A stretch of DNA of 64,000 nt from Hydractinia symbiolongicarpus. Lineage: Eukaryota > Cnidaria > Hydrozoa > Anthoathecata > Hydractiniidae. The translations under genes and the position numbers were made by a program. The stretch lies in NCBI RefSeq assembly GCF_029227915.1, contig NC_079880.1:16636001-16700000 (forward strand), in the 5' to 3' direction. Below, in pieces: positions 18,555-29,030 of the stretch. How positions within the stretch are numbered: the stretch's first letter is position 1; each line of letters begins with the position of its first letter. The notes below the pieces were generated by a model. It was not told the origin of the DNA, did not search any database, and saw only the letters and a list, made by a program, of their open reading frames with translations.

Positions 18555-18740
18555 ATGAGTTCAAACGTGACGCCTCAGCAAAAGAAGATCATCGATATGA
18601 TATACGAGTCGGTAGTGGACCTTGGGTTCACGTTCGTATATGCCATGGCAAGTAAAAAGCTCCTCGGGATTTCGAGCCCCAGTACCAAGATGGATACGGC
18701 AATATTTACAGGCCCCACAAGCTGTGGAAAGACAATTTAT
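18555..18740 (+). pseudogene. Fusion of protein V start to packaging ATPase Walker A
   Basis: The first 47 codons are protein V (a hydrophobic helix LGFTFVYAMASKKLLGISSP, then TKMD). The frame then passes directly into AIFTGPTSCGKT, the Walker A of the A32-type ATPase, now with the intact GKT. All of T and most of V were deleted in frame. Immediately after the P-loop the sequence changes to gypsy gag, so no ATPase beyond Walker A survives. This is a deletion junction rather than a designed fusion. Confidence 0.7.
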
Positions 18741-19989
18741 GTGTGGCGCTCAATGTTGAGGATGATAAGCAAAAACTGGCTATGTTATTGAATTACGTTG
18801 GGGAAGAAGTATACGATATTTACGATAGTTTATTAGTTCCTGGCACCGATGAAACACTAGATAACGCATTTGAATTATTTGACACACATTTCAACCCGAA
18901 AACGAACGTAAGCTATGAAATTTATATATATATAGATCAATGATTTAGCGTGAAGAAGAAACCGTCCAACAATATTTTATCAGACTGAAGCAACAAGCCC
19001 AAAAATGTGAATTTGGAGCAGCACTTGATACCGAGCTAAAACGTCAACTCGAACTCTCAACGACAAGTAACAAACTGAGAAGATACTCATTCAGAAATCC
19101 TTCCTTAACTCTAGCACAGTTCCTAGTTTACGCAAAAACATTAGAAGACACAAACACCCAAGCTATTTTAGTGGAAAAAAGCGACCAAAAGGATATTACA
19201 CAAATCAAACAGGAAGAACTCAACCGCATCGACTGATCAAAGGAAACCACACCGGGTAAGAAAAACTTTAATCTGCATAGACAATCTTCAAAAATATGCT
19301 TTTACTGCGGTGGCGAATATCCACACCAAAATAAATGCCCAGCAACTAATAAAACCTGTAATAATTGCTACAAAATCGGACATTTTGCGAGAGTGTGTCG
19401 CTCCACAAGCGCAAGCTCGTACCGCAGCTATTCTAGACGCAACCCCAGGCCACTAAACAACGTCGATGTCGATACGTCCGACGAAGAGCAAGTCGCGCGG
19501 TTGTTTTCAATCCACTCTCCTGTTTTCAGCATTGCCAAGTTCCATTGCCGTGTAAAAATCGAAAAATTTCCTGTCAGTGTTCTGATTGATTCCAGGTCTG
19601 CAATAAATGTTTTAAACATGACTACTTTTAACACTATTAATAGACAGTTTAACGAAAAGTTGAGATTGAGAAAAACAGATACGAAAATTATCACATACGG
19701 GGCGGAAGAACCATTAATATCGCTGAAAGGGGTTGTCACGATGTTAGTGGAATCAGGTCGGAAATTTCTAACAACAGAATTTTATGTTGTTGACACTCAT
19801 CACAGAAATTTATTATCAGGCGAAAGTGCGCTCAGTTTGCAGTTAATCCAGTTGCCACCCGTTGCAAACATCAAAGAAATTCAGCACATTTCAAAAGATC
19901 AAAAGCCACCTGAGAATGTACCGAAGCGCCTCCAATCTCTATTACAGCAGTATCAGGACACGCTATTCAGCGGCAAAATAAGCCAACTC
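18741..19989 (+). pseudogene. Gypsy gag and protease
   Basis: The gag capsid-like helical region (DDKQKLAMLLNYVGEEVYD, EEETVQQYFIRLKQQAQKC) is followed by a CCHC pair ([15 protein letters not shown] and [14 protein letters not shown], about 19294-19400). The aspartic protease follows, in which the active-site triplet reads DSR ([12 protein letters not shown]) instead of the usual DS/TG. The protease is therefore probably dead. Stops occur near 18942 and 19237. The end is the target site of the IS3EU-like insertion. Confidence 0.85.
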
Positions 19990-20024
19990 TACGATGAACC
20001 CGAAGGGTCAAGATTTCCAAGAAT

Positions 20025-20222
20025 TTTTTCAACTTTTCCGATATTTTTTCAACTTTTCCGATATCTTTTTCAACTTTTCTGATATATTTTCAACTTTTCC
20101 GAAATTCTTTCAACTTTTTCGAAAATTTTTCCAACTTTTGCGAAATTTTTTTTCAACTTTTCCGATATTTTTTTCAACTTTTCCGATATATTCTTAACTT
20201 TTCTGGAAATCTTTCAACTTCT
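20025..20222. repeat. Subterminal tandem repeat of the IS3EU-like element
   Basis: About nine degenerate copies of a roughly 20-bp unit (core caacttttccgatattttt). The inverted counterpart near the right end (22680-22740) has only two or three copies. It is likely a transposase-binding array. Confidence 0.75.
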
Positions 20223-20324
20223 TTGACTTTTTTATCTCTGCCAATTTTTTATTTTTTCCGTGTTTCTGTATTCTGGATACCGTTTTGTACCTTTCCGGAT
20301 TATCCGGGCTATCAATCTGTAAAC

Positions 20325-21778
20325 AAGATAGAGGACGTTGTAAAGCGTGCAGTAGAAGAGAAAAAGACAAAAATGGAGGACAAGGAACAGAAAGCAAAAG
20401 ACAAAATAAACGAAATTCTCATGAAACAAGACTTAGTGGACTACTAAGCCAAATTAGGAGTAAATCTAACTCTGTGTCAACAAAAGAGAACTTAAAACGA
20501 GTGCAAATAAAGTGGTACAGACGTAATGAATTTTCGAGCTCTTACCAACTTATAAGAGTAAATCAAGGTGGTGCCTGTAGATCTCTAGAAATCGACGAAA
20601 CCAGCTCATTTAAAGACATCAAATCTAAGTCGACCGTATTTATTTTTTGACAATTGTTTTAAGAATTCGTTTGGAGAAAACACGTTAGAATGTACATTAT
20701 CAATTTGTGATGCAACATTGACAGAGTTAGATGAAGAATTGAATGTCTTTGAGATGTCAGAAAAAAAGGATTTCAACTTAGTAAAATCTTCTTTGTGCTA
20801 AAATCAGAATTAACAAATTTCAATGATGACTTTGTCAGTAATGATTTGTCAGGAAAATGTGATAATGATGGTGACGATGTAGCACAACAAAATAATAATG
20901 ATGTTTCATCTGATGCAGCTCTTTCTGTCACAAGAAAGAGAAAAATATGTGTTGTATTACAACACATATTTTTCTCTTTCTTGTGACAGAAAGAGCTGCA
21001 TCAGATGAAACATCATTATTATTTTGTTATGTGGCTGCACTTACATAGATTGCTGCCTTGTTTGTGTACAAAATACTGGATTTAACGAATCATTGTCTGC
21101 AGACCAAAGAAAAAATCAACAAGAACTACCAAGTAATATCACTGACTTGACCACGTATGATCTTTTTAATGGTGAAATTACTGCTCCACTCACACCGAAA
21201 AAAAAAATGAGGCAAATACAAATTCTTGTAATCTTGAGCATCCCGCAACTTCGGAGGAGCTAAGATTATTACGAGTAGAACACTTTGAACCAATTACTCC
21301 AAAAATAAAGAAATATACCTTCCACATTCATCGCACAAAACTTTCAACAGATTTACTAAATCATTATATGAAGAACAAGGTATATATAAATTTAACATTC
21401 TTATATCCAATTTTATATTCCCCAATGTTTAACCGTTGTTTTAGTCATCCTCAGGCAACACTGCATACACAAAATACACAAAGCTAGTTAATCTAGTATA
21501 ATATAAACAATTACATGTTGTTACACATTTGTAAGAAAATGTTAGAAATACAGAAATAACCTAAATCTAGTAGCAAAAATATTTTCTATTATGCTTTCTA
21601 TTTAAAACTAAATTATATGGCTTGATTTCTTGTTGTAGGTAAACATTGCAGACGAAATTGACTATGTGTTTATTGATCCCCGTGGAAAGGAAGAAATTGG
21701 AGTTGGAAGCGGCATTAAGCGAGACGTATATACTGCATTTTGGCAGGAAGTTTCGAACAGTTTGTTATTATGTTAGAT
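20325..21778 (+). pseudogene. HECT-like transposon protein with one intron
   Basis: Exon pieces: a basic coiled start (VVKRAVEEKKTKMEDKEQK); an RIKWYRRNEF...GGACRSLEIDE block, the R..W...GGG.R pattern known from transposon-borne HECT-like proteins; a polar middle; then HFEPITPKIKKYTFHIHRTK. A GT donor at about 21379 and an AG acceptor at about 21640 define an intron. After it come DPRGKEEIGVGSGIKRDVY and TAFWQEV, resembling the start of a HECT E3 ligase fold (GxGxxRDxxxxFW). The catalytic C-lobe with its Cys is absent. It is broken by frameshifts and by a 143-bp fold-back at 20886-21028. Presence in a transposon beside an integrase is notable. Confidence 0.5.
20886..21028. repeat. 143-bp fold-back inverted duplication (71-bp perfect arms)
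   Basis: Arms 20886-20956 and 20958-21028 around a single base. The left arm is coding sequence of the HECT-like gene; the right arm is its exact inverted copy. Confidence 0.95.
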
Positions 21779-21870
21779 ACTCTGTTGTTATTGTATGTTA
21801 TTATTGATAGTGAGTTAGGATAATACACTTTTCAACTGATTCAATATGTTATTTTGCCTTCAAAAATAAT

Positions 21871-22640
21871 CTAAGAATATTCATTAATTTTCTGAAGTAG
21901 AAATAAATATAAGTCTAAAGCTTCTGTTGAATTTTGAGGCAAGCCTTTGCCTTCTTCATGCATAAATGTGGTAGCAAAATCTTGAAATTCCTCAGAATAA
22001 TCTAAAAAATTTGCAGTGACATCCGAATAAAATTCATTTATCTCCGCTGCATCTACTTTAATGATCATGTTTTCTGCTTCAAAAAGGTGGGACAAGTAAA
22101 ACATACTGTCTGGTCTTCCCCGCGGTCCAGCGTTGCGACTTTTTGAGATTATGTGCGAATTCCACTGAGTCCTGATTGAATTAAGATCATTACGAATTAA
22201 TTCCATGAAACAAAATTTATACAATCAACTAAAACCGGGTCATCATTTGAAAACAAATCCATGTCAGAAAGGTCTCAAGAATCTTCGCCACCATCATATT
22301 CTGTCCCTCTGTAAGATAGACCAGCAGTAAGCTTCTATCCTTTGGTTTTGAGGTGGTGTTATGATACTAAATGATTCCATCGCCTCTTCATCGTCAGCGT
22401 CGAGGTTCTGGGAAGTATGTGTATCGGTTTAATCAAAGCATGCTCTGTACCATCGTCAGCTTTGATCTGCATTGGAATACCACCAATTTTTTTAACTGTG
22501 TCAAGGTAATACTTTGCCACAATTTCCGGCATTTTATTTGTAGGTCCAACTTCGAGCCACATTACCTTTCTTGAGAATCCATCAAGACATCCATGTATGC
22601 TAAATCCAAATGGTTTAAGTTTATCGTGTCCATCAATGTG
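21871..22640 (-). pseudogene. IS3EU-like integrase, catalytic core and C-terminus, internally deleted
   Basis: Starting at about 22640 on the minus strand: WHIDGHDKLKPFGFSIHG then CLDGFSRKVMWLEVGPTNK (first catalytic Asp region), KIGGIPMQIKADDGTEHALI (second Asp), then a gap. The C-terminal part (22224-21871) has FCFMELIRNDLNSIRTQWNS and GPRGRPDSMFYLSHLF. The segment that should carry the catalytic Glu (usually in an NQRIE-type motif) is missing, and frames break near 22360. The N-terminal helix-turn-helix region is also missing. Inactive. Compare the N-terminal fragment at 1-323. Confidence 0.65.
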
Positions 22641-22766
22641 CCAAAAAAAATTCTCAGAAAAAAATTCTCAGAAAAAATTCTTGGAAATAATATCGGAAAA
22701 GTTGAAAAAAATATCGGAAAAGTTGAAAAAAATTCGTTGAAATTTTGACCCTTCGGGTCCATCGTA

Positions 22767-23291
22767 CAACTCAAAGATCAAGAAGTGAAGTTTCACATTA
22801 ACAAAAACGTAGTCCCAGTCGCTCAGAGAGAAAGAAGAATTCCATTCACCCTACGTAAGAAATTTCAACAAGAAATTGAACGACTCGAAGAGTTAGACAT
22901 CATAGAAGACGTAACTGGCAAACCCACCCGGTGGTTGAGCCAGTTAGTAGTAGTACCGAAAGCCAATACCAGCGACGTTAGGCTATGTCTAGATATGCGA
23001 AATGCTAATACCGCGATAACCCGCACAAGATACCCTACACCAACGTTCGATGATTTGTTCGTACAGCTTGAATGAGCCACATGTTTTACCAAGCTAGACA
23101 TGAATGCAGCGTTTCATCAGCTGACCTTAAATGAAGACTCAAGATTCATCACCTCATTTCAAACAGAAGACAAAATCAAAAGATACAAACGACTCATGTT
23201 CGGCGCCAATTCAGCATCAGAAGAGCTTTAACATGGCGTGCGTACAATTCTATCTGACCTGAAAGGAGTGGCCAACATTACTGATGACATC
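22767..23291 (+). pseudogene. Gypsy reverse transcriptase, first half
   Basis: Collinear with 18741-19989: VKFHINKNVVPVAQRERRIP, then the RT fingers (IEDVTGKPTRWLSQLVVVPK, VRLCLDMRNANTAI) and palm (MNAAFHQLTLNEDSRFITSF). It reaches NITDD, the catalytic box, at which Polinton C is inserted. Stops occur near 23075 and 23230. Confidence 0.9.
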
Positions 23292-23614
23292 AGAGATAGG
23301 AAAATGCCGATGTTAGTGCAATTCATCCCTCATGATCTTAGCGCAAATGCCCTTTAAAATTCACCGGTAAAATTCATCCCAGGACAATCGACCTTCGAAG
23401 CCCTTCAAATCTCCGTCTCATGTTAGGACAATTAATGTAGTCATCCGAATTCTGAGGTTTTATTATACCACCGCAAAAGTAATTTCAAATTAACGCTAAT
23501 TTGAAAAGTAATGTGATACCGTGTTGTCCTATCTCCACCCACCCCTCCCCATATCCCCCTGAGCCCTATGTTCCTTCATATCGTGTTATACTATTCCTCT
23601 AGGTGTTTATAATG
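23292..23614. repeat. Left terminal inverted repeat of Polinton C
   Basis: Matches the reverse complement of 40647-40959 at high identity with small indels. Its inner end covers the last codons and stop of PolB (23591), so the polymerase end is coded inside the TIR. Confidence 0.9.
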
Positions 23615-26600
23615 GCCTCTAGCTAGTGTAGAAATACCATCAACGATAATTCTTTTGTCATCATCTGCATTGAGAGCGAGCTTATTTGTTTTTACGGTGT
23701 GAATATCATGCTTAATCGATTGGAAAGTCATCTGCTCTCTGTAAATATTTACACCATCGAGCAAGCATCCCTTGTAATCACCAAACCCTATGGTCTTCTT
23801 CACCACACACTTCTTAACCCCCTTGCGCATCTTGCCTTCTTTTCCGTCGAGCTGTTTATATGCATAGGTCTTCGCTCTTAGGGCGACAAACTCCATCATT
23901 ACCTTACCACCTAACTCGTCCTTCATCAGACCAATGATCTTTTTATTCAAACCTAATGGTAGAGGTCTACCATCTTTCTTATCGTACCCTGATGTGTCAA
24001 ATCTCAAAGCTACATCGTCGGCGATATCTTTGTAAAAGTCGTCGGTTTTGATATGATAAACGAATGAATCTGTATCCATGTAGCAAAGCTTTAGGTTGGC
24101 ACCATATTTTGGTCTCATATAATTATAGTGGAACTCATACATAACTATCTTAGACAAGTCGAGAATTGCCAGTCCTAGGTAGATTGGCTTGCTCAATACG
24201 GCTTTGATTTTTTGCATTTCGACACCCATCAGTGTTTCTGAGAAACAGATAGCACCCTTGAAGTTGGGCTTCATCACCAGCTTTTCATATTGTTTTCGAC
24301 TGGTAGCCAAACGTATATCTTTGTGCTTACGCTGGTTTTCCATAGTTTTACCGAACACACTGTTGTTCATGAGCTTGAAGAAATCTTTTTACGAAGTCAT
24401 TCGTTGATTTTGTACGCAAATCAGTGTTAAAATCTATGTACGACTTTAACCATGCGCTTTGCTTAAATCTAAGTACTCTATAAACCCTCTCAAGAACAAG
24501 ACCATGCCCCAACGCTTGATCAAGCGCACGGATATGAATCACATAGTTCTTCTTGTCTGAAAGGCACGGTGTCAGCTTTTCGACGCCATTAATCTCCTTC
24601 CTCTCTGGTAGAAAGGGGAGATCATTATGAGAATCATGAAGTTCTTTTGGATAGCTTACATCAACTTTGAGGAAGTAACCCTTTTCACCGTTTTTATTTG
24701 CCAACTTTGAAATCATTCTAGGCGAAAATTTACTCTCATCGACCCACCTAAATCCTCCTGTCGGTAGCTTCTGAATCATGGCCCATCCATACAGATTGTT
24801 CGCATCGAGATATTGTAGATAGGTGGTCTCTTCAGAAGTCTTATATTTTTCACCCATATATTTGTTATTAGCTTTGGTGTGCCTATGAACAGCCTGACAG
24901 AGACCACCCCTAATACCTCGCTCTACGAAGAGAAAAATATCTATATCATGCAACAAATCTAGCTTAATCTCGGTCTTTTTCAAACACACCTGCCAGGCTA
25001 ATCCCGGAGCAGTGTAAAAATACGCAGGATCCAGTTTATAGTTTGTCAAGCATGTTTCCCTAAAAGTCTCAAAAACATCAGCAATCAATAGAACGTCTGT
25101 CTTGAGGTAGATATCATGATAAACACCCATATTTTCAACTTTCATGTCTTTCCATACCTTTTGAGCATGCGCATAGTCGGCATCACTGATACCACTCATG
25201 TTCAACCTGCTATAAAAATCATCTTTCGCCGGAAGTTTAGTTTCATTAAACCTATCGAATGAATCAACATATTCATATTAATGAGCAATTCAAAATAATG
25301 AGAAGAAAGGATGTATACCCATGTATACATCGTTTCTTCTCATTATTTTGAATTGCTCATTATCATTGAAGAATTTTCGAAGATTTTTACACTGATCATC
25401 AGATAGATTGTTTACCAACGAATCCAAGCTGCTAGCCATGAAACGAACCGAATCGATGAATCTCAGCTGTATCTTTTTGGCTTTAGTCTCTCCATTTTTG
25501 TCAATGTATTCGCCAACCTTAACATCCGTCGAGAAAGAGATATATTTCTCTTTATTTTCAACGATGACGCTCACATTTTCTTTTCCATGCTGCTTCGCAA
25601 GCTCTTTGATAAATAGATGTGCATCGTAGCCACTCAGATTATGGAAGACAACCGGAATATAATTAGGTACCTTGTATCGACTATTACATTCTCGATGAGC
25701 AGCCCCACGAAACTTGCCGGTAAAATGACAGTGATCTCTAACCTTGATGTAATCCTTGTCATCAAATTCTTTCATGCAAATGTGGCATTTAGTGGCATTT
25801 TCATAGCCATCACGTTCTTCTTTTGTCAGAGGAGTCATTGCTTTCTCGGGAAACATATTGTATAGCCTTTTCGCCTCAGAAACCATATGATTCTTAAAGC
25901 GTAAAACACAGTCCTCACCGCGGTAAAGCGTCAGAGGGTCTGGAACTTCACCATGAGCATATTTGCTATAACAACAGAAACCTGTGGGGATATGTTTACC
26001 TAGTTTTTCGGTGGATGATCCGCATTTTGTCTCTTCTTCGGGCAACTCTTTTGTGAAAGCTTCGAAATCAGCATACATAATGAAAGGTGCTTTGAGCTGA
26101 TACTGACCCCTATTAAATTTAACGGTACTTTCTTTAGGAAATTGAATCTTAGCAGCATCGTTATTCTTGCAGTACTCAAAGTGCTCATCCCTATTTTGTT
26201 CGCTTGGAAAACCAGAGAGACAATTCAAGCAATAATGCTCCTTATGTTCGTGCTTCGAGTTGTCCTTGCTCAGGACACCGCTCAAGTTCTTAACAGCTAT
26301 ATAATGTCTCTTATCCTTTTCACACAATTGAAACAAAACAACTGTTTCTTTGCGATCAATATGTTTTGACTTACGACACAAATAGACATCTTCTATCCCG
26401 TCTTTTGTTAAAACATGCACAGCGACATCGGGGTTCCTTCTCTCAAACAAATCTATCTTGTTTAGCGCCATCGGGAAAGATAGACCATCCCAGTCATACT
26501 TATCATGCTTCTTAAGGATTGAGATACGCACAGGATTACTTTTGATCTGCTTGTGGTTAAGCGCAGCGATAATAGCCCACCTGAAACATTCCTAATCATC

Positions 26601-27422
26601 TTCATTTTTAGGATTAATCACAGATCGCTTTCCACTGAAATTGACAGGTAGAGGTAAATAAGAGCTACCTCTCGTTAATTTTAGCTTATGAAAGTCCACA
26701 TGCATATGCAAGATTTTATCGATTGTGAATCCACTGTTGGGTAGCGCAGGGTTTTCAATCTGCTCGATTATCTTATTACGCATCCGATCGAAAACATCAG
26801 AAATGTCGCCCTTGTTGTGGATTATCTCCATATAGCTATTGAACGCTTTATCGACATAGATCCTTTTCTTACCATCCTCCCTTACCCATCGCACCCATAA
26901 AGTCGCCTGGGTCTTCAACGGCTTTTTCAGCTTGAGCACGCCCCTCATCAACCTCTTAACGATAGGCTGAACCTTTTTGAAAAAGACTTTGACGCTCTTC
27001 TTCCCATCGGAGGTTATCTTAAACCTTTTGTAGGATCCATCAAACGCTTCTTCAATAGGAGTATAGGGTTTTTCCCCTTCCACCTCTTTCACCTCTTACT
27101 CCTCTTTCTCTCCGCTGCCCTTTTTATACAAATCCAGAATCTTATCCTTCAGGGTTCTGAAAGCTTTACTCGTTTTCTCCTTAATAGCTTTAGGTACATG
27201 ATTTACTAACCATTTCCTCCATTCATTCAACTTGTTTTTTACCTGTGGTCTATTTTTTACCATTTCTTGCTGCTCAAACAAATCCATGTCTTGTTGGCTA
27301 GGAATAATTGTGACAGGTTTGACATTCCTCATCGGTCTAGGCGCTGGCACAGGTCTAGTAGGTCTCGGCGCTGGCACAGGCCTAGTAGGTCTAGGCGCTG
27401 GTACAGGTCTCGGCGCTGGCAC
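23591..27422 (-). pseudogene. Protein-primed-type family B DNA polymerase with leader (Polinton C)
   Basis: One frame from 27422 to 23591, broken by TAA (27096-27098), TAG (about 26592), a fold-back at 25280-25361 and a frameshift near 24385. The leader has PAPRP repeats and MDLFEQQEMVKNR. Next come a CLNCLSGF...HFEYC zinc motif, Exo I (IMYADFEAF), an endonuclease VII-like insert (CHICMKEF...RDHCHFTGKFRGAAHRECN), Exo II (HNLSGYDAHLF), Exo III (YHDIYLKTDVLLIADVFE), motif A (YLDANNLYGWAM), motif B (MNNSVFGKTMEN) and motif C (CYMDTDSF). All polymerase catalytic residues are present. About 1,280 residues, within the Polinton range. It would replicate the element by protein priming. Confidence 0.9.
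25280..25361. repeat. 82-bp fold-back inverted duplication in PolB (C)
   Basis: Arms of 39 bp (25280-25318 and 25323-25361) with a 4-nt loop and one mismatch. The arm is PolB coding sequence; the inverted copy breaks the frame between the exonuclease and Exo III region. Confidence 0.9.
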
Positions 27423-27546
27423 AGGAGGGCGGTATTTCGCGTTAATTCAACAACAGTATTTTGAGAAGCCATAGTGGTGATATGTTTGTGACATATTATT
27501 ACGATTATAATTCTTTAAGATCTTTTTCACTTTTCCATTATCGGGT

Positions 27547-27571
27547 TTTGTTACTCGCATTAAGTAACAAA
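27547..27571 (-). terminator. Stop-proximal stem-loop of the SAP-like gene (C)
   Basis: A 9-bp perfect stem with a 7-nt loop, 10 nt downstream of the stop at 27581. Confidence 0.55.
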
Positions 27572-27580
27572 CAAGCGAGG

Positions 27581-27886
27581 TCAATTACATTTCATCTTTT
27601 TGGAAGCCCTCTTGTCATTGTAACGTTTTTGAGAGCTGAGATATCTCTCTCTGTTGTTTTGAATCCAGGTTGAGATGTATTTAATCCAAGCTTGTTGAGT
27701 ATCAGGATCAACAATATGAGATGGATCCTTATCATTCTTTCCAAGCACATCAATCAACTTAGCTTTAGTCATTAGGGAAATATATTTTATTTTTCGTGAC
27801 GCACATAATTTTTGTAGCGCCTTAACTTTCAGTGATTTATAGTCTGATACGAGAGTATCGCGGTGTAATTCGGATTTATTAGCCAT
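27581..27886 (-). CDS. SAP-like small protein upstream of PolB (C)
   Basis: 101 residues, intact. The helix-extended-loop-helix pattern KALQKLCASRKIKYISLMTK then AKLIDVLGK is typical of SAP DNA-binding domains; the rest is basic. It precedes PolB as in elements A and D and is divergent from the integrase (ATGs at 27886 and 27978). A TATA-like word (tatataat) lies about 12-18 nt upstream of its ATG, so the 90-bp gap probably holds a divergent promoter. A DNA-binding role in replication is inferred. Confidence 0.6.
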   Translation of the reverse strand: MANKSELHRDTLVSDYKSLKVKALQKLCASRKIKYISLMTKAKLIDVLGKNDKDPSHIVDPDTQQAWIKYISTWIQNNRERYLSSQKRYNDKRASKKMKCN

Positions 27887-27977
27887 CTTTTTTCCTTATA
27901 TATAATCAATAAAATACGTTTGAGGCACTTTTGTCGTGCTACATCATAACAAAAATAAAGGTGTGGATAAATAAAAA
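27887..27977. promoter_or_regulatory. Divergent promoter region between SAP-like gene and integrase
   Basis: A 91-bp gap between divergent ATGs. A TATATAAT-type word lies close to the SAP-like gene. A similar TATATATA word stands 14-21 nt upstream of the gene starting at 29369. The assignment is by position and composition only. Confidence 0.4.
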
Positions 27978-28957
27978 ATGTCAAACTCTAAACTTCAAGA
28001 GATTTACTATCAACCTCAAAATTTATGAAAAGGACAAAAGGCTGTTCAAAATTTAAGAGGATTTGGTTTCAAGCTAAAGGAGATTAAGAAGTGGCTATCA
28101 AAACAAGCATTTTGGCAAGTACCTGCTCCAAAACATGTTGAAAGACCTCATTATAATGTGACTACTCCTAATGATTTACATCAATTCGATTTATTGTACA
28201 TGCCTGGTGACATATTGTATGGTAATAAATATAAGTATATTTTGTCTGGAATCGATGTTGCTTCCAGATACAAAGTAGCCCGACCTTTGAAGACTAAGAA
28301 AGCCAAAGAGGTTGCTGCTATGATTGAAGACATTTACAAAGCTGGACCATTAACTTATCCGAAAACTTTCCAATGTGGTAATGGTTCAGAATTCAAAGCA
28401 GATGTATCAAAATTGTTGAATAAGCATAAGGTTGAAATTAAAAGAGCGACTACAAAATATAAGCATACCCACACAGCTTTTGTTGAGGCGTTGAACAAGA
28501 TACTTGCTGATGAAAATTTATTCAAAATACAAGATGCTCAAGAACTAAATGATTCAGAAAAGGTATCATCTACATGGGTTAAGCATTTATATAAACTGAT
28601 TGATAGGTTAAACGATACAATGACGCAGATGATTGGTATGAAACCAAAAGATGCTATTAAAATGAAAGAGGTGCCTCTTGCTAAACGAGAGAATTATCCA
28701 CCTGAAGTAGAATTATCTTAAGATGGTTTGTATAGATATTTATTACAACCAGGTGAAGAACATGATGATAGGCAGAGACGAGCAACCGATAAAATATGGT
28801 CAAAAACACATATAGATTGCGTGAGGTAATAGTGCAACCTGGTAACCGTGTAATGTACTATGTTCAAGATGGACCTAAACGAGCTTTTGTAAAAGAAGAA
28901 TTGATGTTAATACCTGAAGATATAGAATTACCTCCTAATTATGTGCAAGGTTGGTAA
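27978..28957 (+). pseudogene. Polinton integrase (C), catalytic Asp lost, stops and frameshift
   Basis: Homologous to the element B integrase. It starts MSNSKLQEIYYQPQNL and has a TGA near 28029. The core keeps the first Asp (LHQFDLLYMP) and the Glu (HTAFVEALNKILA), but the second Asp is Gly (FQCGNGSEFKAD where B has FQCDNGSEF). A TAA at 28719 and a frameshift near 28817 precede the C-terminal chromo/SH3-like region (RVMYYVQDGPKRAFVKEELM) that ends at 28957. The loss of Asp alone would abolish strand transfer. Confidence 0.85.
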
Positions 28958-28981
28958 AAAAAGGGGCGATGCATAAAACGT

Positions 28982-29006
28982 ATCTTTACTTGTTTCTAGT
29001 AAAGAT
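28982..29006. terminator. Shared stem-loop between convergent integrase and 29031-29369
   Basis: A 9-bp perfect stem with a 7-nt loop, about 25 nt from both stops. Confidence 0.6.
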
Positions 29007-29030
29007 GATTGTGATTTTGTCTTGCAGGGT

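Larger units (their letters stand above)
13170..18740 (+). mobile_element. Polinton/Maverick remnant B
   Basis: Gene order: S fragment (+), X (-), major capsid (+), Cys-rich protein (+), Y (+), integrase (+), Z (-), unclear region, W (+), V/ATPase fusion (+). It carries capsid and integrase but no PolB; element A carries PolB but no capsid. The two may be pieces of related copies. The left edge abuts a Penelope scrap. On the right, the ATPase is cut at its Walker A, where gypsy gag begins. No TIRs were found. Confidence 0.75.
19990..22766. mobile_element. IS3EU-like DNA transposon, 2,777 bp
   Basis: It is bounded by inverted repeats starting TACGATG(A/G)ACCCGAAG at both ends and by a 6-bp target duplication, caactc (19984-19989 and 22767-22772). 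The TA(C/T) termini, 6-bp duplication and integrase type match what I recall of the IS3EU superfamily. It carries a plus-strand HECT-like gene and a minus-strand integrase, plus subterminal repeats of a caacttttccgatatttt unit. Removal restores the gypsy frame (SQLKDQEVKF). Confidence 0.7.

Noticed and set aside
20025-20222. Regularly repeated units resembling a CRISPR array
   Set aside because: Degenerate, contiguous units without unique spacers, located just inside a transposon TIR; they are subterminal transposon repeats.
27232-27474. Plus-strand frame with GLGAGTGL repeats
   Set aside because: Shadow of the PAPRP repeat in the PolB leader on the other strand.
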